Below, piece after piece: positions 10,162 through 20,838 of a stretch of DNA of 21,061 bases. The DNA is taken from the NCBI GenBank assembly GCA_000827205.1, contig KN832602.1, positions 1 through 21,061 on the forward strand. Reading direction: 5' to 3'. The notes beneath the pieces are model-generated. The model saw only the letters and a program-made list of their open reading frames with translations, was not told the origin of the DNA and made no database searches. Both the position numbers and the translations under genes were made by a program. Source of the DNA: Plicaturopsis crispa FD-325 SS-3. Taxonomy: Eukaryota; Basidiomycota; Agaricomycetes; Amylocorticiales; Amylocorticiaceae. Numbering within the stretch: position 1 is the first letter of the stretch; each line of letters opens with the position of its first letter.

Positions 10162-10402
10162 TATATATAAGTCCGTCGACGCGCCGCCAGATGTGCAAGA
10201 AGCCAATGGCGCCTGCGCAATGCCCAAAATGCTAGACGGCCTTTATACTAGTGGTAGAGGGTTCTAAGTACAGATGTTTGGCCCGTGAGCGTCAAAGCCG
10301 TAGATCGAATGGTGGGCACGAACCAGGTAACTGACACTCATAGCGGGAACGAGGAATGGAATGAGGGCGGTGTCTCATGGCAGAACGATTTTAGTGGCAC
10401 CA

Positions 10403-12508
10403 TTACGCGTCGCGTCGCCTAGAATTAGTTTTCCCATCGACAGACTGCGGCGGCGTGGAGGGCCGGGTGGGGCGGCGCGAGGTAAGCGGGGTGCTGTGGA
10501 GACCGGTCCTGGGGGCTGGTGGGCCATTGCTATGGCCGTGAGATGGTGCAGGCAGACGAGCAACTTCGGAAGATCCTGTAGAGGACGGTGACCGCCAATA
10601 GGACGCCACTGGGCTTAACGAATTGGGGGACGGCTGCTCGCGGGGAGGAGGGTCAATGCCAGGCACCGTGCGAAATTTACGCGCCGGAGGAGGCATTGCT
10701 GATGAGTCCGAAGAGCTCGTAGAGGCTCGGGGGCGCTTGGCCGGAACAAAGGAGGGGCCCTGGTCGCGTCTGAATTCAACGCTCGGCAAAGACCCCGAGG
10801 ATTTCTGGGCGGACGGTCCTTCGATTGGCTGGCGCGATGGGAGGGCGGGACTTGGATGTGCACTGGACGTAGACGGCTTCCTCATGTCGAAGTGGGGAGC
10901 CACGGACTGTTGATGCGACGCGTTTTGGAGCTCTTTAGCGCGCTGAAGCTTGGTGTGCCTGGAGATTGGGACGGGCGGCGGCGGCACAGTGGACGGGTGT
11001 AATATGGCATCCTGGTCTGATACAGTTGGAATAAAAGGAGGGATGGTAGGAGCGAGGAGAAGGGGGCGACGTTGACCGGAGGGGTGTGGCTCTGTGGAAG
11101 GGTTAGGGGTTTCAACCACCCCGCGCACGGTCGATCGCAAGATGGGGCGGTACACAGGATCACCGGTGACGAGGTCATGCGATCGCGACGTGTCTTGAGG
11201 CGCGTACCGAAACCTTCCAAATTCGCGAACGAAGTCGATGGCCTCTGACGGCGGGAAACCGTCATCGTCATCGGTGTCTCCGCCGGAGTCAGAGTCAGCG
11301 GAGGGGGCAGGCAGGGACCGATTGGAAACCGGACGATGGCGGTAGTAGATCCGCAGGTGAGTGCTTTGGTCGTGAAAATCACGGTAAAAATACCGCAGAC
11401 GATAGGCTTGCTGCACTGTGCGCGTATCCAACGGTCGCAACCCCCATTCCTCGAAATCGATGCACCAGTGGGTCAAAGAGCGAGGGACGTTGTTGCTCCC
11501 TGGCCGGCCGGGTTGTGGGGAACGAACTACGACTTGGAAGAACCTGTCAAAGGTAAGGGGGTGCAAAGCGCCGCTGTCGTTGAGGTCCTTGGCTACCTTG
11601 GGTCGATGAAAACTGAGAGGAGGCATTGGGTCGGAAGACGAGGGAGGCAGGTGGCGGGTGAGGGCCTGGAGCCACTGCGGAGACATGCGGCCGAAGCGGG
11701 GATTGGAGGATTCAGAGTCGGTCCAGGGGTAGACTATGGGGACGTCGTGTCTCACTAGAAATTCGATGTTTATATCGCGCCAATCGCGCGTCAAATCAAC
11801 CAGCACGCCTCGGTACTGGGTCATGCCTACGCCGAATCGCTCGCAGGTCTGTGTGAACTTGTCTACGACGTGGTGTTGGAGGGAGGACTCGGAAGAATCC
11901 CAGAGAGCCGATGCCCAATTCAACCACCCGAGGGCGTCGCACATGAGGCGTCGAGCGGTGCCCCATGCCTGCGCGGCGTCTGCCTTGGTGAGCCAAGAGG
12001 CGTCGAGAGCGCCGGCGTAGCGTGCAGGGGTGTGCACGGGTACCCGAGTGGTTTTGCAAACGGGCATGTTGGCTTGCGCTGCAACCAGAAGGATAGCGCT
12101 TTCTACATCGGCAAAGTCGTTTGCTACCTGACGCCTGAGGCCTTGACTGAACGCATACGGGACGGGCCGCGGTTGGCGGTCGCCGGCAACCTGTGGGACA
12201 ACGGGGGCGATAGTGCCGTAAGACAGCCACCAGGCGGCCTGCGGTGTCGGAGAGGTCGTGGGGATGAAGGCCCTCCATGGCTGGTCCCGCCGGTGCCAAT
12301 CTATAGTGCGACCCCATTCCAGCGAGGTCAGCTCGCCGGTGTCAGGATGGAAGGCGGTGTCGTGCGACAATGCGTCCTTCAAATCGTAGGCGTTTGAAGG
12401 CATGCGTACGGAGGGGTCGTTGAGAAAGAGCCATGGGACCGTGCCCGCTGTCAAAAAGACGCTGAGCGGAACCTGAGAGTTGGATGCTGCAAAGTACCCC
12501 GAAGTCAT
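10403..12508 (-). CDS. Orphan 701-residue protein, intronless
   Basis: A single open frame of 701 codons starts with ATG at 12508 (MTSGYFAASN) and ends at 10403. Residues 1-400 look folded: tryptophan-rich, with blocks WGRTIDWHRRDQPWRAFIP (about 65-83), AAWWLSYGTIAP (91-102), RLMCDALGWLNWASALWD (187-204), HDVPIVYPW (254-262) and LRYFYRDFHDQSTHLRIYYR (371-390). An acidic patch (404-416) follows, then about 250 residues rich in Pro, Ser and Arg that are likely disordered. No enzyme motif, transmembrane segment or signal peptide is evident. The architecture recalls agaricomycete-restricted hypothetical proteins, but I cannot name a family. Absence of introns in 2.1 kb contrasts with the intron-rich neighbours and could mean a retroposed origin, an element-borne gene, or simply an intron-poor family. 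The frame's length and non-repetitive N-terminal half make it a firm coding call. Confidence 0.88.
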   Translation of the reverse strand: MTSGYFAASNSQVPLSVFLTAGTVPWLFLNDPSVRMPSNAYDLKDALSHDTAFHPDTGELTSLEWGRTIDWHRRDQPWRAFIPTTSPTPQAAWWLSYGTIAPVVPQVAGDRQPRPVPYAFSQGLRRQVANDFADVESAILLVAAQANMPVCKTTRVPVHTPARYAGALDASWLTKADAAQAWGTARRLMCDALGWLNWASALWDSSESSLQHHVVDKFTQTCERFGVGMTQYRGVLVDLTRDWRDINIEFLVRHDVPIVYPWTDSESSNPRFGRMSPQWLQALTRHLPPSSSDPMPPLSFHRPKVAKDLNDSGALHPLTFDRFFQVVVRSPQPGRPGSNNVPRSLTHWCIDFEEWGLRPLDTRTVQQAYRLRYFYRDFHDQSTHLRIYYRHRPVSNRSLPAPSADSDSGGDTDDDDGFPPSEAIDFVREFGRFRYAPQDTSRSHDLVTGDPVYRPILRSTVRGVVETPNPSTEPHPSGQRRPLLLAPTIPPFIPTVSDQDAILHPSTVPPPPVPISRHTKLQRAKELQNASHQQSVAPHFDMRKPSTSSAHPSPALPSRQPIEGPSAQKSSGSLPSVEFRRDQGPSFVPAKRPRASTSSSDSSAMPPPARKFRTVPGIDPPPREQPSPNSLSPVASYWRSPSSTGSSEVARLPAPSHGHSNGPPAPRTGLHSTPLTSRRPTRPSTPPQSVDGKTNSRRRDA

Positions 12509-13090
12509 GTCGATAGGATGACGAAAAAGGTGGGCGAAAAGCGAGGGCGCTGGGATGGAGACAGATGCTGAGAATGGGGATAGCGAAAGCCGCGAAGCTT
12601 GCTTGGCAGGAGAATGAAGACGGAAGAAGGCGAAAGAGAACGATAGTAGTGGCTGGTGAACATGAATACGAGTCAGACAGAGGGTTAGCAGGAGAGGCGA
12701 AAGGACGGGGATACCAACAAGGTGTGAACTTCCTTTCCAGCGGCGTAGGAATCGAGGAAGGGGCTGATGGCTGGCGAGAGGGTAGGAAGGCGAAGGAGAA
12801 CGGTACGGAGTATCTTGTAAAGGAAAGAGTTAGCTACAGAGTTTGAAGAAGAAACGAAGGAACACGTGTACCAAAAGGACCTGAAGTGGTTGGGGAGCGT
12901 CGTGGAGATTGAAAAACGGGCTGATAACTGGAGAGAAGTGATGGTTATCAAAGGCGAAGAAGAACGGTGGTGGTGGTGTTGGAAAAGGAGGACTTGGGGA
13001 CCGAGGACGAAGTAAAAACGAAATTGGATCGGAGATTGGAAATGAGAACTCAGAAAGGACTGGGCACAATTTTCGCCCGGTAAGGGTGCC
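12509..13090 (-). promoter_or_regulatory. Pyrimidine-rich upstream region of the 701-codon gene
   Basis: The DNA upstream of the ATG at 12508 is strikingly C+T-rich on the coding strand (A+G-rich on plus), with many CTTCC, TTCTTC and TCTCC strings. Pyrimidine-rich tracts just upstream of start codons are common in fungal core promoters. I cannot place a TATA box or transcription start. Open frames on either strand here follow the composition and show no domain. Confidence 0.3.
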
Positions 13091-14920
13091 AGTTTAAGCG
13101 CACGAGTCTCCGGACGACACGCTCAAGTTGTGGAGCGCTGAGGCGAGGGCGGGTTTGCGTTGAAAGGCAAAGGCGCGTCTGGGTTCAGAGGCCGAAAATG
13201 TCGCAGATACCTGAGGGTGAGTGGAAGGAGAGGGCGCTGGCGCGAGGGCTTTTCACTGAGATGTAATATAATTCGATTCAATGTGCATACAAAGGCATCT
13301 AGCGTCCTCGCCTGCGATCTCTGTGCTCCCCGGGAGGTGGCGAACTTCGCAGTGTCGATTGGCGTGGGGCGGAAACCCTTTGTTGCAGGAGCGGCGGGGG
13401 TCAGCATTGAGTCTGTCGAGGGGGAGGGGGCCGTGTCAAACGGTGGAAAATGGGCGAGCACAGGAGGCCTATGGAGATGGTTGTAGTACAGTTTTATATT
13501 GCTTTCGAAAGAATGCTTGAGTACTAACATTGGAATAAGGCTCCCAAATATGGCCATGATCTCATGCCTGGACAACGCCGCGGGTGGACGACACGATGGC
13601 ACGTCGGGAAACAAGGCCAGGGATACGCCGGCGATCGATTGCCATGCTTCGACAATGTTGAGCAAGGATATTGTGATGGCGGCAATGCCAGAACGGGGGG
13701 AGTGACATGAATCGAACGAGTGTTATAATAGGGTACGTACTTTGGTTCCTCAACGGAGTGCTGATTGACGGTATACAGAGCGGCGCGGGCGAAAAACCCT
13801 ACCAAGGCGAAGGGTTGGCGGTATTAAAGAATACGATGGGTGAAGGAGTGACCAGGCAAGCCGGGTGGAAGACATTGCGGATAAGGTGGAGGTTACAGTC
13901 CAATGCGACCTGCCGCTCGAACGTCCTTATTGGCTGTGATATTCTGTTTTTGACGTTGTGCGGAGACCAAGGGCGGAAAGGCTGAGCGCTTCGCCGATAA
14001 TCTGGTCATGGACTTGTTGTGGTCGATGGAAGACACGGATTGGGCGAAGATGGGGGCCATGGCGTAGCAGGGTACGGTTGCGTTTGGAGAATTATTGAAC
14101 GTCAGGGTGCCGGCAACGTTCGCCGTCGGTGGAGAGAACGGCTGAGCGAAGCTCTGGGGTGGGCTGTGATGGTGGGCAGTGATTCGGGAGGAGGACAAGG
14201 GACATGGAAGGGAGTTGGTCTTGGCGGGCAGATGACACGAAATATCGACACGAAATATCCTACGCTCTTGAGTTCGACGACATGTGTGATAAGGTTGGAC
14301 GGGCCACCTTGGTGAATGGAAAATTGTTGACTTTGTGGGCTGCGGAACATGTGGCGAGTTAGGGTTAGCGCCCGAAGAATAAGGGGCTCGAGAGACTAGA
14401 ATTAAGATGTTGACGCACATAGATGGACACGCAACGACTTCCTGTAGGCCCTTGAAAACCTCAGTTGAACAGGGTCAAACGAGAGAGTTGCGTTCGGGAA
14501 GATGGACCGACGTCGGAGGCGAGAGCTGTGATCAAGGGACATCGATGCTAGAATGGTAGATCTGAAAACAATGGGGGCCATCATCCTGATGGTGAATGTT
14601 GTCTGAATGTGAGCGAGTATGACTCGACGGATGGTTATTGAGAAATAGGAACGACGGCAGCGGATGATTAGTGCGTGCGCAAAGGGAGAATGGAATGTAC
14701 ATACAATTTTATCGTGGACGCGGCTGATTATGAGCAGATACTCCGGGCGAGTGGCTGGCTGGACGACGCGGCTGGAGGAAAAGGTCCAGAGTTAGCGAGG
14801 CATATTGATGGAAAGAAGAATCCGCTTACCCTGGATCAGCGTGCAAAGGAGAGCAGGAAAAACACGAGAGCATAGTCAGATTTACACACCAGGGATCGCG
14901 GATTTCGAGGAGAGAATTGT
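13091..14920. other. G-skewed block without a gene I can model
   Basis: The minus strand has several overlapping open frames (13123-13665, 13893-14420, 14402-14584), but three different frames stay open over the same bases. Canonical splice sites can be combined in several incompatible ways. One possible small gene would use exons near 14350-14264 and 14219-13893, joined in phase by a 44-bp GTAGGA...CAAG intron, with TAA at 13893-13895. I give it little weight. A two-unit inverted telomere-like string TTAGGGTTAG lies at 14359-14368. Nothing here matches a known family. Confidence 0.35.
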
Positions 14921-15425
14921 AAAATACCTCCCTGCCCGCCTACGCCTTCTAGATGCGGATTTGAGCCAGGCCGAGGTGTTGGTCGGCGATGTTGAACCAA
15001 GCGAGAGTGACGTGGGGACGACGGTCGGACTGGCTGCGTTGAAGGCCCCATTACTGAGAGATCAGTTTGAGTGCGGCAAGGGCGACCCTAGGAAGAAAGA
15101 CGGTACGTACGTACGGAGCGCGGCGCGAACGGCGCGGGCGTACTTGGGGTGGATGGCGTGGTAGTCGAGGATGGGGCGCGAAATGGTGTCGCGCATGATC
15201 CGCGTGTTAAGGCCCTGAGCGCGGGTGGGCATGCTGGAGTACACGCCGTTGACGTCGGTTGTGAGGGGCATCTACATTTGGTGAGAAAGACGTGACAGGC
15301 AACCGCTAAAAGGGAGGGACGAACATGGCTCGTCCTTTGTGGTGGTGTCAACAGCGGGTGCTCGAGGATTGGACGTGCATTGCAAGATTGGGGAAAAAAC
15401 GCGCGGCCGCTTGTCGTCGAAGAGC
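14921..15425. repeat. Direct duplication, copy 1 (about 505 bp)
   Basis: This block matches 15787-16295 at a constant offset of 867-868 bp, beginning CCTCCCTGCCCGCCTACGCC and extending to about GGCCGCTTGTCGTCGAAGAG. On the minus strand it includes an open stretch starting MPLTTDVNGVYSSM at 15271 that has a counterpart in copy 2. In this copy the stretch after the shared GTACGT donor is one base shorter than in copy 2 (near the bases around 15040), so the downstream frame ending IADQHLGLAQIRI is not reached by the same splice. Identity by eye is about 85 percent in the best part and lower elsewhere. Confidence 0.8.
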
Positions 15426-15786
15426 CGCGGGAGCCGTGTTTGCGGTGGACATGAGGCCGGGCTTGAAAGGCTGGCTGAACTTGAAAGGGACGATTTGAAG
15501 AGGGGCGGGGCGCGGACTGGGGTGCGAGATCAAGATGCGCCGAAAAACGTGCGGGCGCTAATCGGGGAGATACGGCAAGACACGCCTTTTCCGTGGATGG
15601 AGTGTGAAAAGGTGTGATGTAGTTTGAGCGTTGGTATGGACGGGCGGCTGAGAAAAAAAACCCCCACAGAGAGTGGGATTCCTCGCGCGAATTGTGGAGG
15701 AGGGGTCCGGGGGCGAGGTGGCGCGTAAATCGAGTGGGGGTTACAGTGCAAAACGAAACCGTCGGGCTGAGCTTATGACAAAAATG

Positions 15787-16295
15787 TTATCTACCTCCCT
15801 GCCCGCCTACGCCTGCTAGACGCGAATGTGAGCCACCCCGAGGTGCTTGTCGCGGACGTTGAACCAGTCGACAGTCAGGTGGGGGCGACGGTCGGACTGG
15901 CTGCGGTGAACGCCGCCATTGCTGAGCGTTCAGTTTGAGTGCGGCAAGGGCGACCGGCGGAAGAATAACGGTACGTACGGACGGAGCGCGGCGCGAACGG
16001 CGGTCGCGAACTTGGGGTGGGTGGCCTGGTAGGCGAGGATGCGGCGCGTAATGTTGTCGCGCATGATCGGGTTGTTGACACGCTGAGCGCGGGTGCGCAT
16101 GCTGGTGTACACGCCATTGAAGTCGATGGTGAGTGGCATCTGCGTGTGGTGAGAAAGACGTGGGAAGCGACAGTCAAAAGAAAGGGACGGACCTGGCTCG
16201 GACGGTGCGTTGGGTTAGGCGGTGGTGAAGAGCGGTTGCTCGACAGTTCGAGGTTGTGGTGAAGGTTGGGCGAAAACGCGCGGGACCTTGTCGTA
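15787..16295. repeat. Direct duplication, copy 2 (about 505 bp)
   Basis: Second copy of the block at 14921-15425, separated from it by about 360 bp. On the minus strand a possible small gene can be read: ATG at 16139 (MPLTIDFNGVYTSM), a donor after CTCCGTCC at about 15975 (GTACGTACC), and an acceptor ACGCTCAG near 15923. An in-phase second exon ends HLTVDWFNVRDKHLGVAHIRV and stops near 15819, for about 88 residues. No family is recognised. The pattern of change between the copies does not support a conserved protein, so I record the duplication and not a gene. Confidence 0.78.
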
Positions 16296-19200
16296 GAAGA
16301 GGGGCGGGAATGGGAGGGCGCTAAGTGACGGTAAACCGCAGGACGCGTGTTTTGCGTGGATTTAAAGGGGATGGTGGGAAGAAGCGATCGACCTGAATCG
16401 CTGGTATGCGCGTGCCGCTGGCGACGAGAAGCAATAAGAGACAGGAAAATTGGTCGCTGGGCTGGGCGAGAAACGGTGCGGGCGAGACGTCGCATAAATT
16501 GGGTAAGGGATTGCAGTTGAGGCCGCCGCGACAAGACTCTGACAAGGAAATTGACTACCTGCGCATGGTGCTACGCTCACTGAGTGAAGGTGTATGTGAG
16601 CCGAAAGAGGTGCAGCAGTGCATGTACGGCCAACGGTCGGGAGGTCGACGTTTGGTTAACTGTAGGGCGTGGTGGGCGGACGCGTCAACGGGGAAAAAAT
16701 GCCGGACAGCGGGGGTTGCGTAGCTGGACAGGTCGATAGGCGCTCGGGGTGTAGATGGGTTGTAAAAGGGTTGTCGCTGACGGTGAAAAGTTGATGGTGA
16801 AACCACTGAAATATACGAACCGACGGGGGTTCGAAAGTGGGCTGAAAAATAGAAGGCAGGAGCGGGTAGTGGTGCATTGGTATGTTCGTCGAAGATTGGC
16901 GAGAGGACGCGGGGGCGATTAGGGTCAAAGAGGGGCAGCAAGCGTGTTCTGCGAACCAAGAGGGCTAGAGGTGCGCGTGTGGCCGTGCCCGGGGACGCCA
17001 AACGTGAATAGACGCCGATGACGGTAAGAGGGGTCCATGGATAGGTCAATACACGGTGGGGTTTTGGGTGAATATACGGTTCAGTTCGGACAGTGCTGTA
17101 TTGCGGCGGCGGCGCATGCGAATGGATGGTGAACATGGGCCGAGACTTCCTTTATAAACGGTCTCGGTGAGAACTGATTAAACACGATCATGGGGGAGCC
17201 ACTTTGGGACGGTCCAGAGGGGCAGGAATGCAAAGCGGTGATGATGGAGGGTGGTGGGGGTGGGAGGACTGGAATGCTGAGGTGGAATGCTGAGGCCTTG
17301 CGAAGGGAAGGACAGGAAAGAGAAGAGGGGGGGGGGGAGGAGGAACGTGCACGATTATGCGCAGGTGCGGTGTGCACAAGGATGGCGCCGCCGCGCAGGT
17401 AGGAGCATGGGTTTTGCGGTAACGCATGGACCTACGGTGTGCGAGAGCGATGCCTGTGAAATTTCAGATGGTGAGGACAAACGCAATACGGATAAACGTA
17501 AAAGTACGAGCGTGCGAACGCTCATCGATGCTCAATTGACGTTGGATGATATGGAGATGAGGATGGGAGAAAGGGGGATAAGAGGAGGGCTGCGTGAGCG
17601 TGCGGGAATGCATGAAGGCGGTGGAGTGAACAGGTACCAGGGAGGAGGGGAGGAGAAAACAATGTGGCGTTGGGGTATTGTACGAAGACCTTTGAACCTG
17701 TTTGCATCGCGAAAAATTTGAAACTCCGCGAGTTCTTGATGGGATGGGGGACGAGATGGAACGTAACTTGGGAGAGCGCTGGGAGAGACGGTGCGGAGTT
17801 GTAGGGAGTTGTGCATAACACGGTTATCAAGTCGGCGTAACTTGGGAGCGCGAAATGCGGATGGGCTTCAAAGGAAACATTGACAAGCGCGGAAGTGGGC
17901 GTGCCGGCGGGAAATTTTGCACGCGACGAGCCATGGGCGAGCCTCTGCACGGCTCTGGCAGCGCGCCAGTTCGAGGCTGCTGTAGGGTAGCGTGTGGGAG
18001 GTGTGGGTGAGGGCTTTTCTTGATGAATGATCAGGTAAAAATGCGACAGAAAGGTGTGCTTCTGCAGCAGCGATGGAGAAACCACCAACAAAGTTTAGTA
18101 CAATTTCCATGGCGTTATATGTCCATAATGAACGGAGGGACTCAGACGTCGAGTGTAAAGGCCGGGACTTCGGGAAATGTGCACCTGAGGAACGTTGGAG
18201 CGTGCCAAGATGTCCTGACAGGAGTGGGTGCAATGCGAATGTATAGGCTACAGCGGGATGCTCAGGACCTGCAAATTCGCGTTCAGAGGGCACTAGATCA
18301 CCGTTTTCTGAAGGGGGCACTGACTTGCACATCATATTTCGGGGTGCAGGGAAACAAGATATGACAGAAGGGTGTTGAAAACATGAGGAGGAAAAGACGG
18401 AGAAAATCTTCCGGATCGCCGGCATATTCTGAGGGTGAAATGACGAGGAGGGTCTAGAGAGTGAGAGCGAGGGGACGCGTGAACAGGGGCACGCGGAAAC
18501 GAGGCAGAAGTCAAGTAGGTCGTGGACGTGCCCTGGCGGTGGGACGGAGGTCGGCGGCCGAGACCGTCGTCCTCCGAATGCAAAGCAGTCAAGGCGTCAG
18601 CCAGACGAGGAGGGCGCGTGGACGGGTGTGCGTAAACGTATAAAGAGGTAGCCCTAGTAAAAGAAACGGCTGTGTTGTACTGACGGCCAGACGAGTGAAA
18701 CGGAATCGAGAGTGTCAAGGAGATGCAATCATAACCAGCTGCTTGCTCCATGAGATGTGCGAGGTGTGCGTATACGACGACGTTACGATGGCGTCCACGA
18801 ATGTAGCGACACGTGAGGGCGGAAGGCTGACAGGGTGGCGATGCTTGACAATGCGCTTATACGAGATGGCGAATTGGCGGAGAATACGTAGGGCGGAGTT
18901 ATGGGTTTAGAAGACGGGATGGGACACAGGTCAAGTAAACCTTGCCGCACGGAATGATTGATGTGACTTGCGAGGCGGGAGAACGGAACCGGGATACGCG
19001 AGAGGATCACGATGGCGAAGACCGACAGCGGCGCCCAGGCCACGGTCTGCAAAATCGTTGCATCGTGCCTCTATGGCGACGATTGACGCGGCATCGACGG
19101 ATTGGATGTGTAGGTTTTCTTCTAGAAAACGTACGTCCAGCACACTGGAACAGTCAGCATATGGTCAAGATAGAGGGGGATACGCTTACTCGAACGACTG

Positions 19201-19321
19201 ATCCGAGCGCAGGTGCGATGCGAGTATCTGTAGAGCACGGTTACTGGTCGTTATTACACAGTCGTGGCGAAACCCGCGTCGTGGAGACTGCACCGTGTGC
19301 GCTTCGTGTTCAAGGAGGGCA
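16296..19321. other. G-skewed block with no supported gene
   Basis: About 3 kb in which the plus strand is rich in G and A. The 60 bases from 17281 hold 33 G and 5 C; those from 16261 hold 30 G and 9 C. Stops are scarce on the C/T-rich minus strand, so long Pro/Ser/His-rich frames arise there (16555-17136, 17522-18091, 17868-18425, 18332-18751, 18783-19052). Several overlap in different frames and none shows a domain. A run of 11 G lies at 17327-17337. Genes may be present, since short coding-like stretches occur near 18760-18900 on minus, but I cannot resolve exons. Confidence 0.4.
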
Positions 19322-20372
19322 CTAAAACGGGTGAGATGACAACGACGAACGGCTTTAAAAATGCAGAAAAAAAAAAAAAAAAAAAAAACAAGAGGATGTA
19401 CCTAAAAGCGACTCCAAAGGCGGACGTGGGGGTGAGTCCCTGCATCTCACGGGCCCAGCCGATCCATCCCAGACACTCGCATCCTCGATGGGCGAGTACA
19501 ACCCAGGTATCTGTGCCTTCATTGGAAAGCTGGGCAAGGGATAGATGGAGCTCGTGGCCAGATGAGATGGGGAACTGACGTTCGGACGGAAGCGTTTGCG
19601 GGGCATAGCCGGCACGCTTCCACTCCTCGATGGGACCGATGGCAGCGCCGACGAGAGTGTGAGGGAGCAGACAGTGCCGAACGAGCACATCGGGGGAGTG
19701 TTTGCGATGGAGCACTGCAGAAGCTTTATATGTGTTGTACAGGAGGCGATGTATCAAGTTGCGCGTGTTCCGCATGTGAGGCTCGAGAGAATGCGCGATG
19801 TACTTGCTCGTCTGGGGATGACGGGTAGACAAGGCGACTGACGGTACTGACACCAAGAAGACAGTGGACGGCTTGGAGCGATGATCGAGGGTGAAAACTA
19901 CGGGATACGGGGCAGGTTGCAAAGCGTAGGAATAGTTTGCGAGGTCCTTGGTGAAATCGGCGGGTGGGGTGGCACGGTTCACCATAGGGTCATACGGTGG
20001 CGGGGGATCAAAAGATTGTTGGGTTGTCTCTGTGAAGAATGGAGATTTGGTTGCTGCTGCTCTGGGTTTGAGCGCGAGGTTAATGGCCAAAAAATTCACG
20101 AGGACACACTTTGGGGCAGAGGCGATGGACGTGGGAACGACCGCGGACGAGTCACCGGGTCTTCGAATGTACAGTTTACACCGTGAGCGGACTGCTGGGC
20201 ACAGCAGTTGGCGCATGGCCTTCGGTCATCACATTTGAGTTTACGGAGACGACAACGGTCGCACTGAGAGGCGGACATGAGCTCTGACGATGACGCAGAA
20301 AGCGATGGCGCTTACAGCCCGTGATACTTGCGCCCGTTTGCGTTTTGCTGGGGGTGGATCGGGACGCGACAT
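19322..20372 (-). CDS. Zn2Cys6 (Gal4-type) transcription-factor-like protein, four exons
   Basis: Likely a DNA-binding regulator in the nucleus. ATG at 20372 opens MSRPDPPPAKRKRAQVSRA. An intron at 20264-20315 (GTAAGC/CTCAG) splits the protein just before the first zinc cysteine, a position I also know from other basidiomycete members. Exon 2 (20263-20110) carries C-x2-C-x6-C-x5-C-x2-C-x10-C (CDRCRLRKLKCDDRRPCANC, last Cys at residue 50), preceded by the basic KRKR. Exon 3 (about 20059-19402) and exon 4 (19352-19322) close in phase for about 299 residues. The exon 2/3 junction is the least certain (GTGTGT donor, CAGAG acceptor), and a 42-bp in-frame intron near 20016-19815 is possible. The final 49-bp intron contains a run of 22 T. 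The region after the zinc cluster, with blocks such as HELHLSLAQLSNEG and RGCECLGWIGWAREM, is not one I recognise. The protein is short for this class. Confidence 0.72.
19367..19388. repeat. 22-base homopolymer (A on plus, T on minus)
   Basis: An uninterrupted run of 22 A on the plus strand. In the minus-strand gene model it lies inside the last intron (19353-19401, GTACAT...AAAG) and acts as an extreme polypyrimidine tract before the acceptor. Its length may be inexact, since sequencing often miscounts homopolymers. A poly(A) tail of a plus-strand retroposon is an alternative, but no target-site duplication was found. Confidence 0.9.
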
Positions 20373-20838
20373 GGTGGGGGGACGTGTTTAATTGACGACG
20401 AGGGGACTGGAGAGACTTCACGATGCTGGACGGGGGGATCCGGGGTGTAAGGGAATGGCTAACGGAGAAGAGATCGATGAACAGAGATCGAGTGAGGGAG
20501 CGTGGAAAAACTTGGCGAGCGAACATATGATTGCATGCCGCATGGAAGCGGATTGGGAAGACTGGGAGACATTGATGACGACATTTCGAAGAACTTGTGT
20601 GATCGAGAAGCGCAGCCTAAACGGGGTCAACTGAAGATGATAGGCTTCGACGACATCACGAATGTCGAAGAGGCGTGGTACATAAACTGAACAGATGTAT
20701 ACTGGTACGTCGATGTGTGTATGAAAACAGAGGAGGGGGGAGACGTGATATGGACGAAACGGAGCTCTGTTGGTAGAAACGATGCACGGTCGAAACAGGT
20801 AAACGTGGGGGAAACGGACACAGGAAAACTTAGCATGG
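20373..20838. other. Intergenic region between two minus-strand genes
   Basis: This separates the stop of the right-edge gene (20839) from the ATG of the Zn2Cys6 gene (20372) and should hold the terminator of the first and the promoter of the second. On the minus strand it is C/T-rich close to the Zn2Cys6 start (CCCCCCACC before ATG). Short open frames here overlap in several frames and show no domain. Confidence 0.4.

Noticed and set aside
9981-10220. Hydrophobic minus-strand frame as a small membrane protein
   Set aside because: Its repeated FLLILQIP motif is explained by the 108-bp DNA duplication, and no start context or homologue supports it.
14359-14368. Interstitial telomere repeat TTAGGGTTAG
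   Set aside because: Fewer than two full units, easily a chance match; on the minus strand it reads CTAACCCTAA and could equally serve as an intron branch site.
14675-14875. Plus-strand frame of 66 codons reading MECTYNFIVDAADYEQILRA
   Set aside because: It looks protein-like over about 50 codons but has no splice partner, no recognised motif, and lies in a block where several frames look equally plausible.
13123-18751. Long minus-strand frames (13123-13665, 15875-16534, 16555-17136, 17522-18091, 17868-18425, 18332-18751) as genes
   Set aside because: They are rich in Pro, Ser, His and Arg, overlap in different frames, show no domain, and follow from the C/T-rich strand that rarely forms stop codons.
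19367-19388. Poly(A) run as the tail of a plus-strand retroposon
   Set aside because: No target-site duplication or element body is recognisable, and the run fits inside a phase-closing intron of the minus-strand gene.
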